DNA of 64,000 bases from Helianthus annuus (Eukaryota > Streptophyta > Magnoliopsida > Asterales > Asteraceae): NCBI RefSeq assembly GCF_002127325.2, contig NC_035439.2:3939770-4003769 (forward strand), read 5' to 3'. Of this stretch, positions 48,001 to 55,928 are shown in pieces (positions within the stretch are counted from its first letter, which is position 1; each line of letters begins with the position of its first letter). Below the pieces are notes generated by a model that was not told where the DNA came from, did not search any database, and saw only the letters and a list, made by a program, of their open reading frames with translations. Both the position numbers and the translations under genes were made by a program.

Positions 48001-51000
48001 AACATTCCAAGGTCCTTTTAAAGAAATCCATGGTCGGGACGAGTCGACTACCACATTTGCCGAGCCATGAACTTGCTTTATGAGGCAGAAGACGGGACGG
48101 TGAGCTTTCAGAGGACGCAAGGTTATGCATGGAACCCACAGGAGGCTCTAGTTCTTCATGCACCACCTCCCCAATACCAGTACCAACCCCATGGCGATCC
48201 GGGTCAATCCTCTTCACAAGGAGGCGGTTTTCCTAACTTTCAAAGTTTACATGATCTTTTGCAGGAAAACCTCATGTGCACCAGGAACGCCTACAATCTC
48301 GCCAACAACACATACCACCGGGTCGGAGCTATTGAGCGCAACATCAACGATATACAAGATGATATCGGTAGCATCCGGGAGTATATGGCGGGGCATGGGG
48401 GTGGAGGTGGAGATAGCGATGAAGACATGGAGTAAGAGGTTTGGAGGAACAAGGGGCAGGTTGATGATGAGCCCACAGGTTTAAGTACCCTTCTCTATCG
48501 AACAATTTACGGCCTGCGTGCCGCTTGTTGAACAATTTACTTTCTTTAACTGTTTTTTATTTTCGTTTTATTTTCACTTTATGCTTGGAGATAATTAACG
48601 TTGGTAATTTAGGATGTTTTATGTTTGCTTGGTGTGGTATTGAATGATGAAACAGGTACAAATCAAGGGTTGGAGTGCTAAAACTTAGCACTTACAGTCC
48701 CAAAATGGAGAAACCGGGAGACGAAACCTGTTTTTCAGGCTCACAGACTGTCCACACGGGGACGTGTCCAGCCGACACGCCCCCGTGTTCACCTCCCAGG
48801 CCTGCTGTTTGGTTACTGACCAACAATTATTTTCCAGACACGGGGCCGTGTCTAGCCGACACGCCCCGGTGTTCATCTTCTGTAAGTTTTCAATACTGGC
48901 AGTTCGCCACGGGGTCGTGTCCAATGGACACGGGGCCGTGTCCAGACTGCCAGTAACATAAATCTTTGCTTTTTAACACCACACCACACATCCAATCAAC
49001 CTAAAAATTTATTTTTGGGACACATTGAGGACAATGTGTAATTTAAGTGTGGGGGGAAGCTAACACTTTGAAATTTTGCAAGTCCTAACAACAAGCCTTA
49101 CACAAAACTCTATTGGAACCGCTAAACACCCCAATTTTTTTCAAAAATTCTTTCATTTTTACTTGTCTAAAGTTTAAGTTAGGAATTACAAGTTTAATAA
49201 GGTTATATTTTTATGAAATTTACAACCGAAAGCGTCGTGATAACAAAGAACCAACATAAGAAAATTACGAAACGGCATAACAAGTCTAATTAAAATTCGA
49301 TTATATATACTTGATCACATTAAAAACCCATTCCCACAAAAGTGAGTTTTGAGCCTTTATTGAGCATACAAATCTACATCTTTAGACTAAATGCTCATTT
49401 TTGTTTCTTGTGTGAATAGCCGCTTGGTTCTTACAACTCTAGAACTTGCCACGACGATACATTCCCGGTCCTTACCAACTTAAACCCAAGTAAGTAAATG
49501 ATGGAGGCATTAGGACTAACCATTTTTCTTTCTACACCATTATTTTTCATTTTTTTTACCACCTACCCAAAATCCCCCTAGTTAACCCCTTTGAGCCTAA
49601 ACCTTTCATTTCATTACCCTAAAACCCTTTTTACCCACCAAAAACCCTTTTTTATTTTTCACCCTTTATTTTAGTAACAAGCTCAGTTTTTTGCAAGCTC
49701 GCTATTTTATGTGACTACTAAAAAAAAAAAATTTGATGAAGTTAAAAACAAACAAAAGCTATACAAATAAAAGCTTGTTTGGAGAAATACTTCAAAATAA
49801 AGAGTCACTAAAAACAAAGTGTGTTACGAAAACCGACGCTTTTTACGCTTTTCGCCCTTTTATTAACCACTAACCCAACCACCCACCTTTAACCCAAGCC
49901 TAACCCTTCACCCAAAAAGTCCTCTTGATATTTGCAAAGGTAAAAAGTTAAAAAGGAGGAGGATTGATTGCTTGGCAAGCCTATGGAAGGCGTAAGTTCC
50001 ATGCCGCTCTCGAGTGATTCACTAAAAATACACCTTCGGCCGAGTGTTGAGTGATTTATCCCGTGAGGTATGTGAACTTGTATATAAATGGAATTTTAAA
50101 AACGGCATGTTATGCCCAAATAAGTAATTTATCCTATGAAACGTTCTCAATAAATCATAACGAATAGGATTGTAAATAAATAAAAATAAAACCTAAAAAG
50201 ATCTTGGATTCCCGACACTCTATGACAAGCCAAAAACTTTCTCTTCTACCTATTCCATTTGGGAGTGTAAGCCACATTTTAAAGAGTTTTGCTTGAGGAC
50301 AAGCAAAAGTTCAAGTGTGGAGGTATTTGATGTGTGTAAAATACAACATATAAATCACATCAATTAAGGCATAAAACTAACCCTTTTTAAGTACTAATGT
50401 TGGAAAAAGAGTGTTTTTGTCTTCCTTTTGTATTTTCAGGATGAAATGAGCTCAAATTCACAAAAGAAGCAAAAAGACAACTAATTCTAGCATAAATACA
50501 AGGAAAGGAATAAAAGTAGACTGCCCGGACCCTCAACGGCATCCTCCAAAGCAAAAAAAGAGAGAATAGAAGCCTGAACATGCCCCGTGCTCAGCCAGCA
50601 CGGGGCCGTGCCCAAGAAGCAGCATAAAAGACAAACTTGTAGAAGCTTCTATTGCCCACCACGGGGCCGTGTCCAGTGAGCACGGGGGCGTGGTGAAAGT
50701 ACAGCAGGCGCATTAATTGTAATTGCGAATTACAATTAATGAGGAGAGAGAGTGTCAGACGGGCACGGGGGCGTGTCCAGCGGACACGGGGCCGTGCCCA
50801 GCCTTCTGTTCAGCCTATAAATAGGAGTGCTTGGCTTCATTCTATCTGATCCCTTGGCACACCACCTCTCTCACACTTCATCCACCACCCACCACCACCA
50901 TAACACCATCATCCACCACCATCATCCATTGTCCATTGTAGAGTGTGTGAGTCGTCTCGGGATCCAAGATTGATCGTAAGAGTTCTTGACAATCAAGGCC

Positions 51001-54000
51001 ATGTTTGCCTAAGTCTCTTACATCACTTGGTGAAGACAAGTGTTTAGTATAATACTTTTTATCTTTAATCTTTTGCACTTTTTATTTGGTTTTGTATTAA
51101 TGACTTTAATAACTAGTTGCTTATGTTGAAGGTGATCTTTCCTTATCGTCTGTTCGTGGTGTCTTGGCATTATTTTACTGTCTATATAAAATAAAAGATT
51201 TTCACCATTCATATCTCCACGGTCTATATGGAGGTATGTTGGCTACCTGGTCGGGGGTTAAGGGAACGGTTCGGTAAGGGTCTTGCCCTTGTTCAGCGTT
51301 TAGAGGTCCTGCTTGGGACCTGGGTCAAATTTAGTAGGATCTCCTTCAATGCCCATAGGTATTGGATAGCGGGGATCCAAACTCTTTGACCCCCTCATAA
51401 GTTAACTACTATTAATACTATAACCCGGCTATTTAGGACTGTATCCCTGCTGACTCAGACTACTTAGCCGAGGGTAACGTCACCGCCGAAAGCGGGGCCT
51501 ACCATAATTTGCATTAATAACTTAATTCATTATCTTCCAATAATCCAACCCTTTAGGATTGTATCCTTGCTGACTCAAACTACTGGGTTGAGGGTAACGT
51601 CGCCTTCAAAAGAGGGGCCTACTACAATAACTAAAGATAATCTCTTAAACAAGTGCAAAAGTGCGAAAATAATCAAAGGTTATACTAATACACGAGTCGG
51701 ATCCAAGTGATTCATCTTGTCTATCTGTTTTTATTTTATTTTATTTTTCAGCATTTAGTTAGTTTTTATTTTCTTAGTTTAAAAATATTTTTCTCACTTT
51801 TTTTGATTTGATTAGACGTTGAGGATAAACCGGTATTAAAAGCTCTTGTATCCTTGGACGACCTCGGTATCTTACCAACACTATACTACGTCCACAATGG
51901 GTGCACTTGCCCATATGTGTGTTTAGTGTTAGTGAATATCGTGTTTTACAAATTTAAAACTTGGCTAAAAGGTGTAAAAAGGGCTTAATTATATATCTAA
52001 ATTATATTACACTACACACGCATCAGCTTCCCAATCTTTTTGTTTTTGAACATTCACTTGTTTTTGTTCCTCAAGTTTCCGCTCGGCATCAACAACTCTC
52101 CACTGTAACCCTTTCTTTTCGGCATTAAACTTCTCCCTCTCCTCAACCAACGCCCTCTTCGCATTCTCAAACTCTACTGTCTCCTCCCCCATCAATCGCC
52201 ATTCGCGCAGAATCTCTTGAGAAGTGGCAAAGAAATTAACCCCAGCATGGACATGGTCATCCAACAACTCAAACCGATCACGCCTCTTTTGAAACATTCT
52301 TTCTGCGGGGGGGGGGGGGGGGGGAGACAGAGAGAAAAATTCACGACAATTAGCCAAGTCACTCATCCGGGAACCTTGAGTCAGATTCCACCGAGGAGCG
52401 TGCGGCAAATCATCGCAAGCAGGATTGCGTGTCTCCCACGAATCAGCTTGAACCTTCTCAAACTGAGGGCTATGAACAACACCGGAGGTGGCACCATCAC
52501 CTCCCGGAGCACGCTTCGTATAGATCGTTTGGCGCGGAGTAGTCTCACTAGACTCCAACTCAGTCTCCAAACCCTTACCCTTACCTTCATCCCTAGCAAC
52601 ATCACCACCACCTTCACCTACAGTCTCAGCAACAACCTCAGCCAGCTTCTCCTTCTCCCCAGCTCCACCGCGCGGAGGGGTTAACTCAACTGTCCTTTCA
52701 GGTGGAGAGGCAGGGGGAGTAATCTGTGAGATATCAATCCTACGCGGCTTCTTGCCAGTCTTGACTTCTATCATAAAATAACCTCAACAGTCAGAAAGAA
52801 CTCGAAGAAACATGAAAGAAAAATGAAACTATAAAATTATTACCAGGAGGGGCAGAAGCAGCAAAAATCTCTTCCAAAAGATTCCCGCGGTTCTCACTAA
52901 AAATACCCATGTCAATTTCAGACTCCGAAGGCGCAGGAAACGCTTCCTTGTGAAGCTTAGCCTTCTTCGCCGCATGAATTGAAGCAGCCTGCTCATCGAG
53001 CTTGCGTTTTTTGTCTTCAAGAGATTTTTTCTTCATGTGCTCAGTCAAAGTAGCGCGGTCGTCCGAATCAGACTCGCGCGATTTCTCACCAACTCCTAGA
53101 CCAGACAACGTGACAGAGACAACCACATAATCTAGACAAGGAAGAATAGGGGGTCGCTTATGAGAAGTACCAGAAACTCGGCCCTCCGCCTTTTCCTTTC
53201 CCCTATCAGATTTATCAGCCTTTGTTTGTCTTCTTGTCTTCAACTGAGCAGAAGGATCAACAGACATCTCTGCATCAACAACATCATCAACAACCTCATG
53301 CACAGGTTCTGCAGCATCACCTCGCGCGGTACCTGCACGCGCGCAACAAGAAGTTAAACCTTCAGGGGTTTGGTCAGAACTCCCACTCGAAAGAATAACG
53401 ACCTCCTGTCGAACCGGATCGACAGGGTCATTCCCAACATCTTCACCTAAAACGTCATTGGCATATCTACTCAGGCTTTCATCAGTTGGGTGCAAGAAAC
53501 GACCCCGGATTTGGTCTAACCATGTTGGTTTCCCATCCTCTTGAATAGCTTCAACCATGGCACCCGCCGCCTTCGGGTCCAAAACATTTATCAAGCTATA
53601 GCCATCTGCAAAAAGACAAGAAGATAAGGAAAAACACATAAAAAACATAACAAAGCACAAGGAAGAATAATTCAAAAATAACTTATGAAAGTAACGCACA
53701 TTTGCCCTGATAGCTATAAACCGGTTGACCCAGAGGATGCTTCGGCACCCACAGCAAACTCATTCTGGCACCAACCAAAGCCATCTCCTCCAACTGAGAA
53801 ATGGCAGTCGCTTTGTGTGTTATCTTTCTGTACCAATCTTGGGCAGCATAATCTCCCATGACATCAACTTTCGGAATCCCTTGGCTCACCTGCCGATAAG
53901 GCATATCTATCGGAATCACACCACGACGGACGTAGAAGAATTTTTGCTTCCAGTCGTGCAGGCTTTTCAACGGAACGGAACACACCGGAGCAACACCGGT

Positions 54001-54432
54001 CCGCGCTTGAAATGAATAAAACCCACTGGTATATGTAACGCTATAAAAGACGTTGAACATCTCAAACGTCGGCTTAATGCGGTAAGCCCTGCAAACATAC
54101 TCGAAATGAGTAATACATGGAAGCCCAATCGCGTTGATCTGTGAAATGTGTAACCCATAACCCCTCAAGACGGAGGCAGTAAACTTCGTAATCGGTAACC
54201 TAAAACTACCCTCTCGAAAAAAGGCAGCATACAAAGTGATATTACCAGGAGGAGCATCCAAGGCGAGGGATCCAGGAGGGGGATACTGGGCTCCCCACTC
54301 GGGACGAAAAGCCATCCCCTGAACAAGATTCATGAACTCTTCCTCCTTCCATCCAATGACCGCCTGGTCAGGACCAGGAGGAGCCCTCCCCTTATATTTT
54401 CTTTTCTTCTGGGTAGGATTCGTAGCAGACAT
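36041..54432 (-). CDS. Spliced antisense gene of element A (PF04195-type 'putative gypsy type transposon' protein), interrupted by two insertions
   Basis: Five minus-strand exons have GT-AG borders and matching phases: 54432-53700, 53605-52844, 52767-52375, 52302 to 39807 (broken by element G) and 39730 to 36041 (broken by a solo LTR). With insertions and one target copy removed, the exons total 2793 bases, exactly 931 codons ending in TAA (36043-36041). Exon 1 has the domain seen in many plant antisense ORFs of Tat elements ([46 protein letters not shown]). Exon 2 is acidic and low-complexity. Exons 4-5 look coiled-coil ([20 protein letters not shown]). The function is unknown. No frameshift or stop is visible in the exons, only the two insertions. 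Confidence 0.82.
36064..39421 (-). mobile_element. Solo LTR of family C in the last exon of the antisense gene
   Basis: It reads TGTCACACCCCG to GAGGTGTTACA on the plus strand. AGCAC stands directly outside both ends (36059-36063 and 39422-39426). No primer site or polypurine tract adjoins, so it is a solo LTR. Four GCGGCCCGC/GCGGGTCGC motifs (38694, 38727, 38774, 38806) lie upstream of a minus-strand TATA box (CACTATAAATAAG, 38504-38516). Confidence 0.92.
38504..38814 (-). promoter_or_regulatory. Palindrome array and TATA box in solo LTR C2
   Basis: Four GC-rich motifs in the same order and spacing as in the other C copy. Two have decayed to GCGGGTCGC, a C-to-T change in a CG-rich context. 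Confidence 0.78.
40364..40608 (+). promoter_or_regulatory. CACGGGGCCGTG palindrome array and TATA box in LTR G
   Basis: Copies lie at about 40364 (CACGCCCCGTG), 40384, 40445, 40466 (CACGGGGGCGTG), 40549 and 40570, followed 20 bp later by TATAAATA (40601-40608). Between them, 40497-40525 is a palindrome with 13-bp arms (ATTAATTGTAATT and its complement) around GCG. The array is repeated in the 3' LTR. Confidence 0.85.
40655..40727. repeat. CAC/CAT trinucleotide repeat in LTR G
   Basis: Repeated CCACCA and CATCAT units lie just downstream of the TATA box. The 3' LTR lacks about 13 bp here, a typical repeat-length difference. Confidence 0.75.
41829..41848 (+). promoter_or_regulatory. Primer-binding site of element G
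   Basis: TGGCGCCGCTGCCGGGGACA, a tRNA-Asp-type site, six bases after the LTR. Confidence 0.9.
41849..42224 (+). other. Leader of element G with six CACGGGGCCGTG-type motifs
   Basis: Motifs occur in three pairs, near 41964/41984, 42036/42056 and 42119/42139. The members of a pair are 20 bp apart. No coding frame. Confidence 0.75.
42225..42806 (+). pseudogene. Degenerate Tyr/Glu/Pro-rich frame in the gag position of element G
   Basis: It starts [19 protein letters not shown] at ATG 42225, then shows repeated segments like [17 protein letters not shown]. In-frame stops occur (TAA at 42375-42377, another near 42470). It ends in a basic stretch just before pol. No capsid helices and no CCHC zinc knuckle are seen, so this is not a working gag. 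It may be a remnant of the low-complexity region that joins gag and pol in Athila elements. Confidence 0.55.
42838..46536 (+). pseudogene. pol of element G (protease, RT, RNase H, integrase) with an internal stop and lost catalytic residues
   Basis: The frame is continuous from 42838 to 46536 except for TGA at 44575-44577 between reverse transcriptase and RNase H. Protease region near residue 106 reads [11 protein letters not shown], where Athila proteases have an Asp-Leu/Ser-Gly active site, so the catalytic triad is gone. In reverse transcriptase the first catalytic Asp is replaced ([11 protein letters not shown] codon 44185-44187, residue 450), while FMDD at residues 513-516 is intact. RNase H keeps its acidic residues ([31 protein letters not shown]). 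Integrase has the His/Cys finger ([15 protein letters not shown]) and core motifs LDFMGPF, SDRGTHF and NGQAEVTNR. Athila affinity is clear. Confidence 0.92.
46537..47292 (+). other. Spacer between pol and ORF3 in element G, with palindromes and a splice acceptor
   Basis: CACGGGGCCGTG-type motifs occur near 46658, 46720, 47190 and 47210. The interval ends in a pyrimidine-rich TTCTAGTGTATTCTTTCAG, a good 3' splice site directly before the ATG of ORF3, suggesting ORF3 is translated from a spliced RNA. A frame open from 47023 through the palindromes is probably not used. Confidence 0.6.
47293..48435 (+). pseudogene. ATHILA ORF-1/env-like ORF3 of element G, with an in-frame stop
   Basis: It starts [20 protein letters not shown] and continues with a globular region containing [40 protein letters not shown] and [20 protein letters not shown]. 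The C-terminus has Gln/Pro-rich, then helical ([17 protein letters not shown]) and Gly/Asp-rich tails. This matches the ORF placed after pol in Athila elements, often called env-like although its function is unproven. I see no signal peptide or transmembrane segment. TAA at 48019-48021 (codon 243 of 381) breaks an otherwise open frame. Confidence 0.75.
49021..49059 (+). promoter_or_regulatory. Internal hairpin plus polypurine module, element G
   Basis: CACATTG and CAATGTG pair perfectly around AGGA (49021-49038). AAGTGTGGGGGGAAG follows at 49045-49059. It closely matches the internal module of element F. Confidence 0.75.
50287..50327 (+). promoter_or_regulatory. Hairpin and 3' polypurine tract of element G
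   Basis: Arms TTTTGCTTG (50287-50295) and CAAGCAAAA (50300-50308) are perfectly complementary around AGGA. AAGTGTGGAGG (50313-50323) precedes the LTR by four bases. Confidence 0.82.
50328..52025 (+). mobile_element. 3' LTR of element G
   Basis: 1698 bp, with the same palindrome array and TATA box (TATAAATA near 50816) as the 5' copy. It ends CATCA at 52025, followed by the GCTTC duplication. Confidence 0.95.
52307..52324 (-). promoter_or_regulatory. 18-nt poly-C polypyrimidine tract before exon 4 of the antisense gene
   Basis: On the minus strand eighteen C precede GCAG at the acceptor of a 72-bp intron (52374-52303). Plant tracts are normally U-rich. The intron call rests on phase agreement. 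Confidence 0.6.
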
Positions 54433-54550
54433 GATGAAGACAACGAAGGTTCAAAGAAATACTAGAAGTAAAGAAAGAAGGAAACGAAAGAAAGGAGAAA
54501 ACCTAACTTGAGAAATTCGAAAAGTAAAGAAGAGGGAGAAACCGTCTCCT

Positions 54551-54557
54551 ATTTATA
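54551..54557 (-). promoter_or_regulatory. TATA box of the antisense gene
   Basis: TATAAAT in a GGGTATAAATAGGAG context on the minus strand, about 120 bp upstream of the ATG at 54432. It gives the antisense gene its own promoter inside element A. Confidence 0.72.
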
Positions 54558-54812
54558 CCCATTGCATTTAATGCGATGGGTAAGGAACCATCAGAGCCCA
54601 AGAAAAGCAAACAATGAGGGAGTGACACGTCAGAAGAGAGAGAAGACGTCAGCTCTTTTTTCGGGAAGCATGGGTAACAGGGCCGGCTGACACGACAGAA
54701 AGTAACTGAAAAAACACTTGTTCGCCTCCGATAAGACAGGGATGTCAGATAGTCACACCAAACGCTTCCCCAAGACCACCAAACTTCCATCAGAAGGAAA
54801 CAACAAGGAGTC

Positions 54813-55088
54813 AAAACCCATGCGCCATGCGTCCATTTGGCTCAATTTTTATAAAGGGCCAAAACCCATGCGCCATGCGTCCATTTGGCTCACTTTTTAC
54901 AAAGGGCTAAAACCCATGCGCCATGCGTCCATTTGGCTCACTTTTTACAAAGGGCCAAAACCCATGCGCCATGCGTCCATTTGGCTCACTTTTCACAAAA
55001 GACCAAAACCCATGCGCCATGCGTCCATTTGGCTCACTTTTTACAAAGGGCCAAAACCCTTGCGCGGCGCGTCCATTTGGTTCAAATC
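54813..55088. repeat. 48-bp tandem repeat, about six copies
   Basis: Units start at 54813, 54861, 54909, 54957, 55005 and 55053. Each has AAAACCCATGCGCCATGCG, TCCATTTGGCTCA and a TTTTACAAAGGGCC-like end. The last unit is the most diverged. The block lies upstream of the antisense TATA box and before the 3' LTR. The frames across it are artefacts. Confidence 0.92.
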
Positions 55089-55169
55089 TTTCTTTTAAAT
55101 CACCAAAAACCACTATTCTCATAAGTCCAGAATCCCTCCTAGACGATCAACTCAACTAGAAGGCACACT

Positions 55170-55183
55170 GGACTGGGGGGACT
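55170..55183 (+). promoter_or_regulatory. Polypurine tract of element A
   Basis: GACTGGGGGGACT directly before the 3' LTR. No AGGA-loop hairpin is evident here, unlike in B, F and G. Confidence 0.65.
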
Positions 55184-55808
55184 TGAAGAGGTATGGTCCC
55201 AATTCCCTGCCTACATGGCAGGGACCACACCACTTTTTGAGCATACTTGGCGACCACATCAGCAAAACAATCCAGAAGCTTCTAGAAACTTCTGGAAGAT
55301 CCGCAAGTGGCACCAAAGATGCTCTACCAGACATAAAGGACAACACGTGTCACCACTCACAGGGCGCCACGTAGGCCTGCGACAAATCAGGGGGGCAGAA
55401 CTGACGACATCAGTATAAGGTTTCCAGCATGAGCAAATGTAAGCGCGCCACGTGTACCACTACACCAGCCACAGCAGAGCAGACCAAGAGGATATTCCCC
55501 TTGGTCGGACAGCTGGCGTGCACCTACAGCTGGCACAACTGCTCCTCCCTCCTTCACCCTCCGGCTATAAATAGGACCCTTCATCATTCAGGTTCATGAT
55601 CACACACTGTTTATTTCTCTCAGAACAGTACTTATTCTCACGCCGGAGCCTGGTTAAGAGGGAAATCCCCTTTCTCCTCCTCTTAACGAGACTGACGGTG
55701 GTTACTGTTTTGCAAGTTTAGAGCCATTGTCGCGAGTAAGGAAAGAGGTTGAACCCATAAAAGAAATAACCCCATCGGTTAACCTTGGTGTTAATCGGTG
55801 TTTCATCA
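55184..55808 (+). mobile_element. 3' LTR of element A
   Basis: 625 bp, TGAAGAGGTATGG to TTTCATCA, followed by the GTTTC duplication. The TATA box is near 55565. Confidence 0.92.
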
Positions 55809-55928
55809 GTTTCGTTATAGCTCGCATGGATTTTTATCACACTTTCGGAATGTTAACATAACAATAATTTTATATAAAAAAAACAAACATGTTTAATGAT
55901 TCAGAAAATTAATATATTTTTTCTTCTA

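Larger units (their letters stand above)
48436..50327 (+). other. 3' untranslated region of element G
   Basis: Six more CACGGGGCCGTG-type motifs lie at 48750-48950. Then two hairpin-plus-polypurine modules stand 1.3 kb apart (separate entries). The interval between them shares ordered blocks with element F (GTTAACC..TTGAGCCT near 49581; CCCAAAA.GTCCTCTTGATAT near 49911). The frame at 48675-48956 with repeated TGPCP-like words is a translation of the palindromes. Confidence 0.7.
40113..52025 (+). mobile_element. Element G: young full-length Athila-like retrotransposon lacking gag
   Basis: LTRs at 40113-41822 and 50328-52025 differ by about 11 substitutions that I can see, all transitions, plus two small indels. 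GCTTC flanks the element (40108-40112 and 52026-52030). Order: LTR, primer site, leader, degenerate Tyr/Glu/Pro-rich frame in the gag position, pol, ATHILA ORF-1/env-like frame, long 3' untranslated region, polypurine tract, LTR. The pol frame runs nearly full length, but gag capsid and zinc knuckle are absent and several catalytic or stop mutations exist, so it probably moved with help from another element. It inserted in exon 4 of the antisense gene of element A. Confidence 0.95.
17699..55808 (+). mobile_element. Element A: Tat-type Ty3/gypsy retrotransposon with nested insertions
   Basis: LTRs at 17699-18349 and 55184-55808 are direct repeats, starting TGAAGAGGTATGG and ending GGTGTTTCATCA. 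GTTTC stands directly outside both ends (17694-17698 and 55809-55813), a 5-bp duplication showing that the 38-kb segment is one insertion. I count about ten substitutions over some 620 shared bases (about 1.6%) and a 26-bp indel between the LTRs. Surviving own sequence is an N-terminal gag piece, an integrase, a spliced antisense gene and the 3' polypurine region. The rest of gag, protease, reverse transcriptase and RNase H are missing between 19454 and 33431. The antisense gene between pol and the 3' LTR points to the Tat/Retand group. Confidence 0.92.

Noticed and set aside
48675..48961. Frame with repeated Thr-Gly-Pro-Cys-like words in element G
   Set aside because: It is the translation of the CACGGGGCCGTG palindromes; the frame has no domain.
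36041..54432. Calling the antisense gene a transposase because of the family name 'putative gypsy type transposon'
   Set aside because: No catalytic motif of any transposase is visible; the name reflects where the family is found, not an activity.
54718..55159. Open frames with repeated motifs across the 48-bp repeats, on both strands
   Set aside because: Because 48 is a multiple of three, any stop-free frame stays open through the array. No other coding evidence.
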